Shown here: positions 7,832 through 16,416 of the stretch, in pieces
How positions within the stretch are numbered: position 1 is the first letter of the stretch
Layout: each line of letters begins with the position of its first letter
Assembly: GCA_022703335.1 (NCBI GenBank)
Contig: JAKLDV010000003.1
Span: 1 to 49,064, forward strand
Source of the DNA: Elusimicrobiota bacterium
GTDB taxonomy: Bacteria; Elusimicrobiota; Elusimicrobia; FEN-1173
Length of the DNA: 49,064 nucleotides
Direction: 5' to 3'
Translations under genes and position numbers: made by a program
Notes under the pieces: model-generated
The model's database searches: none
Told to the model about the DNA's origin: nothing
The model's input: only the letters and a program-made list of their open reading frames with translations

Positions 7832-8443
7832 TCAGTCGGCGGCCGCGGGCGCCAACGCCTCAAAGAAGCCGTCGGAGAGCCGGAGGACCGCCCGCCAATA
7901 AAAATCGCGCCCGCCGTCCAACACGGGGACGAGACACAAAAGAAAACCGCGCGCCAACAGGCGCAGGGGGCCGCGGCCGCGCAGCGAAACCCCCAGGACC
8001 GCCACGAATCCCCGACGGTAAATGTTCCCGAAAACCCAATCGGCCGACCGCAGGAGTTTCGCAAAAACGAGGAATCCCAAACTCCCGATTCTCACCCGGC
8101 CGCCCGCCCACGGGAAACGTCTTTCCCGCCGCCGGATCTCCGTGACCCGCCCCACCATGATGCCGTCGGCGGAGTCGCCGGAAAAATTCCAATCCCCCAT
8201 CGTCCGATAGCGCCACGACGGGCCCCTCCGGCTTTTCCACAACAGCCGGTGGACGACGTAGCCCACCGCGGGACCGCCGGCCAGCGCCGCCAGGACGACG
8301 AGGTCCCCCGTCCGCAGGACCTCCCCCTCGCAACGCTGAAAACGGATGGCGTCCCCCTCCCGCAGCAGCGGCGTCATCGAGGGCCCCTTCACCTGGAACC
8401 AATCCTCCGCCCCGGCCGGCGGCGATCCCGGAGAGGCGCTCAT
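7832..8443 (-). CDS. S26B-type (Ser/His) signal-peptidase-like protein
   Basis: A 203-residue protein. The motif VKGPSMTPLL gives the nucleophile Ser22, GYVVHRL gives His65, and TMGDWNFSGD (81-90) matches the conserved T-x-G-D-x-N-x-x-x-D box of signal peptidases. Histidine instead of lysine places it with the Sec11/SipW type (S26B). Unlike those, it has no membrane segment before the serine; hydrophobic stretches lie only in the ~100-residue C-terminal half, which I do not recognise. The start ATG 8443 overlaps the ABC ATPase stop (ATGA). Peptidases of this kind occur in modification clusters with PqqD and HprK-like genes, where cleavage of a precursor is the presumed job; here that is inferred. 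Confidence 0.78.
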   Translation of the reverse strand: MSASPGSPPAGAEDWFQVKGPSMTPLLREGDAIRFQRCEGEVLRTGDLVVLAALAGGPAVGYVVHRLLWKSRRGPSWRYRTMGDWNFSGDSADGIMVGRVTEIRRRERRFPWAGGRVRIGSLGFLVFAKLLRSADWVFGNIYRRGFVAVLGVSLRGRGPLRLLARGFLLCLVPVLDGGRDFYWRAVLRLSDGFFEALAPAAAD

Positions 8444-9213
8444 GTTCCGCGGGCCTCCGCCGTTTTTTTCATGCGCAGGGCCACGGTGTTTTCGTATTTC
8501 GTTATCACCGAGGGGACATCCCCGAACGCCATCTGGCGGCCGCCGTCGATGTAGACCGCCTTGTCGCATACGCCCACGATATCGTCCATGGAATGCGACA
8601 CCAAAATGATCGTTTTCCCCTGCTCCTTGATCTTTCTGAAAAAACGTTTGCACTTCTCCCGAAAGTAGGCGTCCCCCACCTCGAGCGTCTCATCCACCAG
8701 CAGAATGTTCAGGTCCGCGTGGATGGCGATGGAGAAGGCCACCCGCGACGCCCAGCCCACCGACAGATCGGCCACCGCCGCGTACAGGTAGTCGGAGAGC
8801 TCGGAGAACTCGATGATGCTGTCGAGTTTCCGTCGGAATTCCCGCCCCGTATACCCCAACAGGGCCGCGCAAAGTTTCAGGTTCTGCATGACCGTCAACT
8901 GCGGCAGCAGGCTGACCCCCAACGCCAAAAAGGGGTTCACCGGCCCGTTGGACTCCACCCGCCCCTCGTTGGGCTGGAGTATGCCCGACAGTATCCGCAA
9001 AAGAGTGCTCTTGCCGGAACCGTTCGGACCGATGACGCCCAGCCCTTCCCCGTGTTCCACCCGGAAAGAGACGTTCCGCAGCGCCCAGAAACTGCGCGTG
9101 GGCTGATGCCCCTGGACCCAATAGCGGAACTGCTGGCCGAGCATCTTCTGGCGCATGGTGCCGATGTCGAACTTCTTCCCGACGTTTTCTGTCAGGACCG
9201 CGAAGTTCCTCAT
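8440..9213 (-). CDS. ABC exporter ATPase, polysaccharide-export type
   Basis: A 257-residue ATPase with Walker A GPNGSGKST, a signature region LSVGWASRVAFSIA, Walker B ILLVDETLEVGD and switch His in LVSHS. Its similarity is to the KpsT/Wzt/TagH family, which energises export of lipid-linked glycans through ABC-2 permeases. No C-terminal carbohydrate-binding domain is present, so export need not be coupled to recognition of a glycan end. The ATG at 9213 overlaps the permease TGA (ATGA). With three glycosyltransferases in the same unit, glycan or glycolipid export is the likely role. Confidence 0.93.
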   Translation of the reverse strand: MRNFAVLTENVGKKFDIGTMRQKMLGQQFRYWVQGHQPTRSFWALRNVSFRVEHGEGLGVIGPNGSGKSTLLRILSGILQPNEGRVESNGPVNPFLALGVSLLPQLTVMQNLKLCAALLGYTGREFRRKLDSIIEFSELSDYLYAAVADLSVGWASRVAFSIAIHADLNILLVDETLEVGDAYFREKCKRFFRKIKEQGKTIILVSHSMDDIVGVCDKAVYIDGGRQMAFGDVPSVITKYENTVALRMKKTAEARGT

Positions 9214-9998
9214 GGGAATTTTTCCGCGAAATGCGGTTCCCCTTTCTTGAAGAACCGGTAGCCGAACCACGCCAGCGCAAGCGAGAACAACAGCAATATC
9301 CCCAGAACGCGCGGAGAAGGCCATTGGTCATAGACCATGAACTTCCTGGTCTCTGCGATGACCTGGGCCATGGGGTTGAGCAGGAGTATCTGCCGCCGGT
9401 CCGGCGCGACGATTTCCACCGGGAAAAAAATGGGGGTGACGAAAAAGCCCGTCATGGTCACGATCTCCCAGATGCGCACCATGTCCTTGTAGTCCACCGC
9501 CAGGCGCGCCAGGAGGAACGACGCCCCCAGGATCATCACCGTCTCCAGCAACACCAGTCCCGGCAGCAAAAACCACTTCAACGAGGGCGCGTCCCCGAAG
9601 GCGAACAGGAACGGGATCATCACCCCGAGTTCCAGGAGATGGATCAGCAGGTTCGTAAAGACCGACGAGATCACCAACGCCGACCTCGGAAAAATGAAGT
9701 TCGAGATCAGCCCCGATTTTTGCAGCAGCGACGTCATCCCCCCGGTCGTCCCCTTCACAAAATAGTTCCACTGCACCACCCCCACCAGCAGGTACATGGG
9801 AAAGGACGGGACGTGGTTCCCCATCCACTTGACGAACAGGGCGTAGAGGACGACGAACATGAGCGTCGGATGGAGCAGCGTCCAAAGGAACCCCAACAGG
9901 GTGCTCTGGTCCCGCAACTTGAACTCGCAACGCGTCAGTTCCTTCACGAGGTTCCAAAAATGCTGGGGTGTCACGTGCAGACGGTTTGTGTAGGTCAT
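9210..9998 (-). CDS. ABC-2 type exporter permease, polysaccharide-export type
   Basis: A 262-residue membrane protein with about six hydrophobic segments and the typical N-terminal motif of O-antigen/teichoic acid exporters, LRDQSTLLGFLWTLLHPTLM, followed by a Trp-Asn-Tyr-Phe segment (VVQWNYFVKGTTGG). It pairs with the ATPase that overlaps its stop codon. It starts 4 nt past the stop codon of the sulfatase-like gene. Confidence 0.93.
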   Translation of the reverse strand: MTYTNRLHVTPQHFWNLVKELTRCEFKLRDQSTLLGFLWTLLHPTLMFVVLYALFVKWMGNHVPSFPMYLLVGVVQWNYFVKGTTGGMTSLLQKSGLISNFIFPRSALVISSVFTNLLIHLLELGVMIPFLFAFGDAPSLKWFLLPGLVLLETVMILGASFLLARLAVDYKDMVRIWEIVTMTGFFVTPIFFPVEIVAPDRRQILLLNPMAQVIAETRKFMVYDQWPSPRVLGILLLFSLALAWFGYRFFKKGEPHFAEKFP

Positions 9999-10002
9999 CT
10001 CC

Positions 10003-11319
10003 CTAATCCAGGTAGCCCAACTGCCTCAGCCGGGCCACGATGTCGGCCGAGGGTTTTTCATTACGGCCGGCCTCTGATTCTACCGCAGAACCTTCCTGCC
10101 TTTCAATCGATAACAACCGCCTCTTCAGCGGCGCGAACGGTTTCCGCGACCGGGGGTCACAGGGATGCCGTTCTCCCCAATCCCGGCGGAGGTCGTAGGC
10201 CCTCCATTCGTCTTTCTCGCAGTCGCGGATCAATTTATGCCGGCCCCGGCGGAGCCCCCGCAGGAGGGCGGTCCCTCTCTCCGCCGGTCCGGAAGACGGT
10301 TCCGAAAAAGACGACCGCGGGGAGGCGAAATGTTCCATGTAGATTTCGGAGGGCCGCGTCGGGCGCGGCCCCCAGCAGCGGGACAGGCTCTTCGACGGAA
10401 GACCGGGGGGCGGTCTCAGGCCGAAAAATTCCAGGATCGTGGGGAACACGTCCATCAGCCCCACCGGAACGTCTATTTTTTCCCCGCGCGGGAACGACCC
10501 GTTGCCGCTGAAAATCACCGGCACGCGGACCTCCGTCTCCTCCAGACCGACCGGATGCGGTTCGCCGTGGTCTCCCAGGATCACCCACATCGTCGACTCT
10601 TCGCACCCGAGGGAGCCCACGAGGTCCCGCAAAGGACCCAGTTCGTTCCGGTCGAAGAAATTGACGGCGTCCAGATACGCCGCCAACCTTTTGTCCAAAG
10701 CGCGACCGCAGGGTTCCCGCAACGCGCGGTAAAGCGCGTCCGGATCGGCGATGGGCCGGCCGGCGCGCCGCTCCCATTGCGCCTCGGTGAGATAATCGTG
10801 CACGGAGGCGGTGTGAAAGAATACGAAAAATCTTTCCCGTCCATGCTCCCGCAGCCAGCGGAAAACCCCGGAAAGCCGTTCTTCGAAAAGATGCGTGCTG
10901 ATGTCGCGGAGGTCGTCAAAACCTCGACGGAAACCGAACGAATCCGAATGGAAGATGTGCGGCATGCCGGAGGCGCTGAGGGTGGAGAACCCGGCCGCCT
11001 TGAAGAGTTCCGCCAGGAGGGGCACGCCGGCCGGGACCTTTTCCTGTCCGAACAACGACCGCACGCCGTGTCGCCAGGGCCACTGGCCCGTGAAAAGGCC
11101 GGCGTGCGCGTTTGTGGTGTATGGCGAACTGCTCACCGCGCCGGAAAAATGAACCCCCGTCCGCGCCAGGGCGTCCAAAACGGGCGTCCGGCGGCGCGCC
11201 GGCAACGCGGGGTCCACGGCGGCCAGATAACGCGTGTCGTCCTCGCACGCCGGGGCGTCGAAACGCAGGGAGTCGACGGAAACGAGGACGAGGTTTCGGG
11301 GAGCGGCGGTCTTTTTCAT
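10003..11319 (-). CDS. Sulfatase-superfamily hydrolase/transferase with Thr in the nucleophile position
   Basis: About 438 residues. The N-terminal metal-binding motif is VSVDSLRFD (Asp16), the C-terminal one GDHGEPH, and the protein ends in a sulfatase-like LRQLGYLD. Where formylglycine sulfatases have C/S-x-P-S-R-x-x-L-x-T-G, this protein has TTNAHAGLFTG (residues 68-78). The nucleophile position is therefore Thr68 and the Ser/Arg pair is lost, which argues against sulfate-ester chemistry and for phosphodiester or phosphotransfer chemistry. The start is uncertain: ATG 11319 follows the previous stop (TAAAATG), whereas GTG 11340 has GAGG in front and would overlap that gene by 20 nt. No signal peptide is visible, so it may act in the cytoplasm. 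Confidence 0.85.
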   Translation of the reverse strand: MKKTAAPRNLVLVSVDSLRFDAPACEDDTRYLAAVDPALPARRRTPVLDALARTGVHFSGAVSSSPYTTNAHAGLFTGQWPWRHGVRSLFGQEKVPAGVPLLAELFKAAGFSTLSASGMPHIFHSDSFGFRRGFDDLRDISTHLFEERLSGVFRWLREHGRERFFVFFHTASVHDYLTEAQWERRAGRPIADPDALYRALREPCGRALDKRLAAYLDAVNFFDRNELGPLRDLVGSLGCEESTMWVILGDHGEPHPVGLEETEVRVPVIFSGNGSFPRGEKIDVPVGLMDVFPTILEFFGLRPPPGLPSKSLSRCWGPRPTRPSEIYMEHFASPRSSFSEPSSGPAERGTALLRGLRRGRHKLIRDCEKDEWRAYDLRRDWGERHPCDPRSRKPFAPLKRRLLSIERQEGSAVESEAGRNEKPSADIVARLRQLGYLD

Positions 11320-11320
11320 T

Positions 11321-12682
11321 TTATAGGATCGATTTCCCACGCAAGGTCCTCGGAAGGGGGTGTCCCAAAAGTTTCAGCACCGTCGGCGCGATGTCGATGA
11401 TCCGTATCTTTCGCCGGCCCCTCAACGGGACGTCCGTCCCGCCCAGCCAAAAAAATCCGTTCCGGGCATGGACCGCGTCATCCGGCCCGGTGTCGTTTTC
11501 CCGCAAGTAGAGACCGTTGTGCCCCAGGGTCCCGGCGGAACGATGGCCCAGATCGTCCAAATAGACCAGCAGGTCCGGCGGCTGGCCCCGCCACGATTTA
11601 TCGGACAAGAGGACCTGATTCTTCCAGCCCTCTCCCCCCGGGCCGCGCAAGCCCCGGAAAGCGCGGGCCAGTTTCCGGCGGAGCGGCTCGTAGTCCCTCC
11701 TCGACACCGCGCCGGCCGGTTCCCGCCCCTTCACGTTGATGAATATCCGGGCGTAATACCCGCCCCAGCCCCAGGCGCGGGTGCGCGGCCAGTCCACGTC
11801 GCAGGACTCGATCGGCGTCGGCTTTTCCGGATATCTCTTCAATTTCAAATAACCCTCCCGCAAAAGCCACTCGTTCACGCAGAAACATCCGTTCATGCGT
11901 TTCGACCCGTGATCGGACGCCAGAAGCACCGCGGTGTCCGCGGGGAGCTCCCCGAAGAGCGATTCCAGCTGCCGATCCAAAAATCCGTAATAGTCCGGGA
12001 TGGCCCTTTCGAATTCGTTCCCCGGCCGATAGCCCGGATGTCCCTTGTCGAAAAACTTCCAAAACGCGTGGTGCATCCGGTCCGGCCCGATGTCCACGAA
12101 CATGGCGAAATCCCACGGATGGTTTTTCAGGAGGCGCTTCGTCATTTCGAATTTATGCCGGGAGGTCTCATAGATCTGGGCGAGTGTCGACGCCCGGTCT
12201 TCCCGCCGGAATTCCGCGTCCAGCCGGGGCCGGGCGCCGAGCCAGGACTCGATCTGCTTCATCACGGCCGGCGGCGTGGCGTACGGCGCGGACGAAGGCG
12301 TCAAAAGACAGGAGACCCACGGCCCGCGGATGCGGCGCGGCGGGTAGGCGGGCGGAACGCCCACCACGACGGAGGGCCGGCCCCGTCGGCCCAGATAATC
12401 CCAAACCGCCGGCTCTTTTATGGAGGTCGACGAGGCGAGCCGGATGTCCGAGTAGGGATTTTCCCCCCTCTCCCGGAAACCGTACACCCCCAGTTCTTTC
12501 GGTTCTTTCCCGGTCGCCAGGACGGCCCAGGCGGGCACCGTGATGGGCGGGTCACAAGAAACCATTTCGCCGTACACGCCCCGCGACATGAGGCGCCGGA
12601 CGAACGGCATCTTAAAATCGGGGTGGTCGAAGAACAATTCCGGGGGGATGGAATCCAAACCCGCGATCAGAACGCGCGTCAC
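11321..12682 (-). CDS. Type I phosphodiesterase / alkaline-phosphatase-superfamily enzyme
   Basis: A 453-residue protein. Metal ligands are visible at Asp10 (AGLDSIPPE), DRMHHAFW and SDHGSKRM. The nucleophile is probably Thr48 in PPITVPAWAVLATG, the pattern of nucleotide pyrophosphatase/phosphodiesterases and related phosphoglycerol or phosphonate enzymes. The start is GTG 12682, with AAGGA 9 nt upstream. Two enzymes of one superfamily lie side by side here, so one may build and the other trim a phosphodiester decoration on the exported molecule (inference). Confidence 0.88.
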   Translation of the reverse strand: MTRVLIAGLDSIPPELFFDHPDFKMPFVRRLMSRGVYGEMVSCDPPITVPAWAVLATGKEPKELGVYGFRERGENPYSDIRLASSTSIKEPAVWDYLGRRGRPSVVVGVPPAYPPRRIRGPWVSCLLTPSSAPYATPPAVMKQIESWLGARPRLDAEFRREDRASTLAQIYETSRHKFEMTKRLLKNHPWDFAMFVDIGPDRMHHAFWKFFDKGHPGYRPGNEFERAIPDYYGFLDRQLESLFGELPADTAVLLASDHGSKRMNGCFCVNEWLLREGYLKLKRYPEKPTPIESCDVDWPRTRAWGWGGYYARIFINVKGREPAGAVSRRDYEPLRRKLARAFRGLRGPGGEGWKNQVLLSDKSWRGQPPDLLVYLDDLGHRSAGTLGHNGLYLRENDTGPDDAVHARNGFFWLGGTDVPLRGRRKIRIIDIAPTVLKLLGHPLPRTLRGKSIL

Positions 12683-12762
12683 GCGACGATGTCCTTGGCC
12701 GATGGGGAAGGAGGGACGGGGGGAGAAACGGAGGGGGACTTCAACGTCTTATGAAAAGAAGG

Positions 12763-13041
12763 TCACTTTCCCGGCGTGACGAGGTTCTCCTTCTTCATTT
12801 TTTTTATGATGGCGGACACGTCTTTTTTGACCGTGGCGACTTTTTGGCCGTAATCCTCGGCGACCTCCTCGGCGATGGCCTCCTCGGAAAGCCCCTTGCC
12901 GATGAGTTCCCAAATCTTGCTCCCGGTCTCGTTCAACGAATAATACACGCTGGTTTCCAAATCCAGGATGACGACCTCGTCGTCCACTTTTCTCCACGCC
13001 ACGTGTTTTGCATGGCGCCCCACCGCTTGCCCGATACGCAT
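12763..13041 (-). CDS. PqqD-family peptide chaperone/carrier protein
   Basis: A 92-residue protein with the PqqD pattern: VDDEVVILDLETSVYYSLNE (residues 19-38), then GSKIWELIGKGLSEEAIAEE and a C-terminal helix DVSAIIKKMKKENLV. PqqD-like domains bind leader peptides and deliver them to modification enzymes. No radical SAM gene is adjacent (the nearest is 8 kb away); the closest partner is the HprK-like gene one gene upstream. ATG 13041 has AGGAGG-type purines just before it. An 80-nt gap separates it from the phosphodiesterase gene. Confidence 0.88.
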   Translation of the reverse strand: MRIGQAVGRHAKHVAWRKVDDEVVILDLETSVYYSLNETGSKIWELIGKGLSEEAIAEEVAEDYGQKVATVKKDVSAIIKKMKKENLVTPGK

Positions 13042-13065
13042 AGTTCCTCCTCTAAAAACCGCGAC

Positions 13066-14337
13066 TCACCGCCACAAGATCCCGCTGTTTCCGTAACTTC
13101 GGTCCGGGGCGGACACCCGCCGATAAAACGCATCCAACCGCTCCGCGCATTTTTCCCAGGACAGGTTCTTCTCCACCCACTGCCGCGCCGGCAAAACCAT
13201 CGACTGACGGAGCGTTTTATTTTTTAGCAAATTAATCGTCTCTTTGGCAAACTCCCCGGCGTCGCGGCCCAGACGGACGAAGCCCCTCGTCTCCGGAGGG
13301 AACCCGGACATGGCGGACGGGGTGGCCGCCACGGGGAGACCGACGGCGAACGCCTCCACGATCTTTCCCTTAATCCCCCACCCCAGCCGGGTGGGCACGA
13401 CGAACACGTGCGCCGCCTTGAACGCGCCGACGATGTCCTCCACGTATCCTTCGACGCGCACGTTTTTCCCGGCCCGCTCCTTCAGCCAGGCCGGAACGCC
13501 GGCGCCCACGAACGTGATGCGGGCGTCGGGGAGCTCGTCGAGGATGAGCGGCCATATCTCGTCCAAAAAATACCGGGCGGCGTCCGCGTTGGGCGGATGA
13601 TGGAAATAACCGACGAAAAGAAGTTCCGGCCGGCGCATCTCCGGCTCGACTTTTCGGAACGAGAACCGCGACAGGTCCACCCCCAGAGGCACATAGCCGG
13701 TCGGCACGGTCGAGGGCCCCCACGTATCCCACCAACGCATGTCCTCCGGACTGGTCAAAACAACCCCCTGAAACGCTTCCGCCGTCCAATAATGGCTCCA
13801 CAGTCCTTTCAACCACGCCCGCACCCGTTCATGGACGGGCCAACCGCGCCGGCCCGCATGCAACGAGTTATTGAACCATACCCAGCCCACATCGTGCTCC
13901 ACCAAGATCGTCGGGGGACCGAAAACGAAGCGGCGGCACCCCGCCATCTGGATATGTTCGATCTCGACCAAATCGTAGCGTTCCTCCCGCAGGGCTTTCT
14001 GGAGGACGCCCCCCATCCTCTCAAAAGCGGGGCCTTCCGAGACTTTCTTGTCCAAAAAATCCGTCCACAGATTTTCCGAGGAGGCCGGGACCAGGTAGGT
14101 CTTTTCAAAGAGCATGGCCAGCCGCAGTTTCATCGCCGAGAGAGCGACCCGGTCGTTGAACGTCGCCTCGCTGACGAACGTCGCCAAGGAAAACGCGTAT
14201 TTCTCCTTCAACAAACCGGCGAGTTTCCATATCCGGATGTTGGTGCTCTCAAAAAGCGGGAACGGCGGATGGGGCGCCACGATCAACACCCTTTTCCGGC
14301 TGTCCTTCTTCGTCTTCATGCGCCGGCTCTCACGCAT
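13066..14337 (-). CDS. GT4-like glycosyltransferase
   Basis: A 423-residue GT-B protein. RVLIVAPHPPFPLFESTNIR marks the acceptor-domain start; PTRLGWGIKGKIVEAFAVG and PVAATPSAMSG mark the nucleotide-sugar site. It is a clear paralogue of the enzyme at 6427-7671. ATG 14337 overlaps the HprK-like stop by 8 nt; an in-frame ATG at 14319 is an alternative start. It probably acts in assembly of the glycan exported by the ABC pair. Confidence 0.92.
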   Translation of the reverse strand: MRESRRMKTKKDSRKRVLIVAPHPPFPLFESTNIRIWKLAGLLKEKYAFSLATFVSEATFNDRVALSAMKLRLAMLFEKTYLVPASSENLWTDFLDKKVSEGPAFERMGGVLQKALREERYDLVEIEHIQMAGCRRFVFGPPTILVEHDVGWVWFNNSLHAGRRGWPVHERVRAWLKGLWSHYWTAEAFQGVVLTSPEDMRWWDTWGPSTVPTGYVPLGVDLSRFSFRKVEPEMRRPELLFVGYFHHPPNADAARYFLDEIWPLILDELPDARITFVGAGVPAWLKERAGKNVRVEGYVEDIVGAFKAAHVFVVPTRLGWGIKGKIVEAFAVGLPVAATPSAMSGFPPETRGFVRLGRDAGEFAKETINLLKNKTLRQSMVLPARQWVEKNLSWEKCAERLDAFYRRVSAPDRSYGNSGILWR

Positions 14338-15310
14338 CTTCGAACGTCTCCATCGTCACGGAAACGGTTTTCGCGTTGGCGACCGTATCGCGGCTCAGCC
14401 GCCACAGGTAAACCCGACGGCATGCCAAAAGCCTCATCATCGTCCGCGTCCGCGAAAAAGCGTTCTTCAACAACCCCCCCGTCGCCCGGACGTCCCACCG
14501 CAAAAGATATTCGCGCCCCTGCGGAACGCCGACCCCGACCAGCAGGGACGAGATCAACGCCGGCGCCGCCCGCCAAGCGGCGACCCGTCGCAACAATTTC
14601 TCCCCCGGCGCGGCCCACCCCCTTTGTCCCACAAAAATGGCCGACGGGACGAACGGCCCCCCGACGGCGATCCGTCCCTTCCAATAATCGATGTCCACCA
14701 ACATCTTCGGCCCATATTCTTTTCGGCGGAAAACCCGCTGCATCGATTCCGGGATCCCGTCGATGTTCCGGTCGCCGCAAATGCCGACCCTCAGCGGGAA
14801 CGGCCACAACCTCCCCTGTTCGTCCACCAGCGGCGTGTCCTCCGAAACCAGCCGCACGGGAAAACTCCGGAGCGCTTCCAGCGCGAAGGTGGTTTTCCCG
14901 CCGCCCATCGGCAGGAGCATCAGCGCACATTTGCCTCCCCATTCCAGGGCCAGGCCGTGCACCCGGTGCAACCCGCGCCGGTCCAGCATTTCCCCCACGC
15001 GGCTCAACAGCAGCAGATATCCCAACTCATGCAGCCGATGCGGTTCCGCGCAAAAGACGCCTCCCTCTTCCTCGGAAAAATCGTAATCCACGACGGCCTC
15101 CGGGTCGTGGTGGACGAACCGCCGGGAATTTTTCTTTTGCGGCACCGCCGACGGCGGGAGGGTCGCGCTCAGGCCCAATCGAACATGCGGCATGGACTTT
15201 TCCGGATCCGCCCGGAACCATTGAAAATCCCTCCGGAATTCCTCCAGAATGGATTCAGCCTCCGATTCGATCGCCGCGCGCACCCCATAGAAATCCAAAA
15301 AAAGCTTCAT
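14330..15310 (-). CDS. HPr-kinase-like P-loop protein
   Basis: A 326-residue protein. Its phosphate loop LPMGGGKTTFALEAL (Lys139, Thr140) is followed by RLVSEDTPLVDEQGRLWPFP, which aligns with the LISDD-type Walker B of HPr kinase/phosphorylase. The ~120-residue N-terminal part is not like HPr kinase, and I see no HPr gene nearby. HprK-like kinases linked to PqqD proteins are known from peptide-modification clusters; in some lasso peptide systems such a kinase phosphorylates the precursor. The ATG overlaps the GT2 stop (ATGA). Protein or peptide phosphorylation is the likely activity; the substrate is unknown. Confidence 0.82.
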   Translation of the reverse strand: MKLFLDFYGVRAAIESEAESILEEFRRDFQWFRADPEKSMPHVRLGLSATLPPSAVPQKKNSRRFVHHDPEAVVDYDFSEEEGGVFCAEPHRLHELGYLLLLSRVGEMLDRRGLHRVHGLALEWGGKCALMLLPMGGGKTTFALEALRSFPVRLVSEDTPLVDEQGRLWPFPLRVGICGDRNIDGIPESMQRVFRRKEYGPKMLVDIDYWKGRIAVGGPFVPSAIFVGQRGWAAPGEKLLRRVAAWRAAPALISSLLVGVGVPQGREYLLRWDVRATGGLLKNAFSRTRTMMRLLACRRVYLWRLSRDTVANAKTVSVTMETFEDA

Positions 15311-16335
15311 GTGTCCCGTCCTGCCGACGGCGAATTCAACCCCGGCCGGAGGAAACCGCACACCAATCCCGCGCCGTACGTCATATGCGCTCCCGAAATC
15401 AACAGGCCGACGCACCCCGCGCCTTTCACGCCAAGACGGTCTTCCCACAGCGCCCGGGCCATTTCCCACCCCAGAAACCCGAGGTATACCCCCAACGGGA
15501 GGAAGATCGCCCCCGGGCGGACCCACGGAAGCGTCAGAAGATACACCACCATCAGACTCGGCGCGGCGCAGACGGCCCGGAAACTCCCCGGCACGCGCCG
15601 CCACATGTGTCCCCGGCCCACGCCGGAATGCCAGACCTGCCTCAAAAATCCGCCCCACCCGTTCCGGCGCTCATGAAAAACCTCCAGCGCCGGAGAATAC
15701 ACCAACCGGACCCCGTCGTTCTTCAAGCGGGTCAGCAAAACGTTCTCCTCGTTATAGTGGAAGTCCTCGGGAAACGCGGGGCGGCCGGCCTGAAAGAGGG
15801 CCCGCCGGAACATCAGGTTGCACAGGATCAGGTCACCGTCGTCGGCCGCGCGCCGGCGACCCAAGGGACGATACCGCGCCCGCATGCGGCCCGTGCCCAG
15901 CCACGACGTCAACACCCGCCCCACGCACCGCTGGAACGGCGTGGCGTCTTTCGGCGTGCTGTTCGGTCCGCCGATCACCCCCGCGGCCGGTTCCGCTTCC
16001 ATCTCCTCCCGCATCCGAAAAAAGATGTCCGGCGGCACCGTCACATCGTCGTCGATGAAATAGACCCATTCTCCCCGCGCCGAGAGCGCGCCGAGATTGC
16101 GGGCGCGGCCTTTCGAGGAACGTTCCAGTTCCACCCAGCGAAAATCCGGCCGCGACGCCGCGTGTTTCTCCGCCCAGCCCCGCGTCTCCGCGTCGGCGCC
16201 GTTGATGACGAGAACAATCTCCCCCGGCAGCGGCGGCCGACACGCCTCCACGCTTCCGATGCATCGCACCAGAGGCTCCAACCGTTTATGGGTGATGACG
16301 ACGACGCTGAGGAGGATGGATTCGGGATTGGTCAT
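15307..16335 (-). CDS. GT2 family glycosyltransferase with C-terminal membrane segment
   Basis: A 342-residue protein. The GT-A start is ILLSVVVITHKRLEPLVRCI, the metal-binding triplet is in VYFIDDDVTVP, and an EENVL segment matches the catalytic-base ED(E)V region. Two hydrophobic segments near the C-terminus (LMVVYLLTLPWV, GAIFLPLGVYLGFLGW) suggest a membrane anchor. ATG 16335 is chosen because the extended -10 box lies 39 nt before it; the open frame upstream would start at a TTG inside the promoter. It is the first gene of the coupled unit 16335-6427. Confidence 0.92.
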   Translation of the reverse strand: MTNPESILLSVVVITHKRLEPLVRCIGSVEACRPPLPGEIVLVINGADAETRGWAEKHAASRPDFRWVELERSSKGRARNLGALSARGEWVYFIDDDVTVPPDIFFRMREEMEAEPAAGVIGGPNSTPKDATPFQRCVGRVLTSWLGTGRMRARYRPLGRRRAADDGDLILCNLMFRRALFQAGRPAFPEDFHYNEENVLLTRLKNDGVRLVYSPALEVFHERRNGWGGFLRQVWHSGVGRGHMWRRVPGSFRAVCAAPSLMVVYLLTLPWVRPGAIFLPLGVYLGFLGWEMARALWEDRLGVKGAGCVGLLISGAHMTYGAGLVCGFLRPGLNSPSAGRDT

Positions 16336-16373
16336 TCGATATTCGGCACCGGCACCGTTTCGACAATGAGGGA

Positions 16374-16382
16374 AGTGTAACA
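16374..16382 (-). promoter_or_regulatory. Candidate extended -10 promoter of the glycan/PqqD operon
   Basis: The minus strand reads TGTTACACT, an extended -10 (TG-n-TACACT) about 38 nt before the GT2 start codon. No good -35 box is seen. It resembles TGTTATACT before the CRP-family gene at 45040. Confidence 0.45.
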
Positions 16383-16416
16383 AATTTTCAACCGACGCCC
16401 GCCCCTCCCGAAAAAC

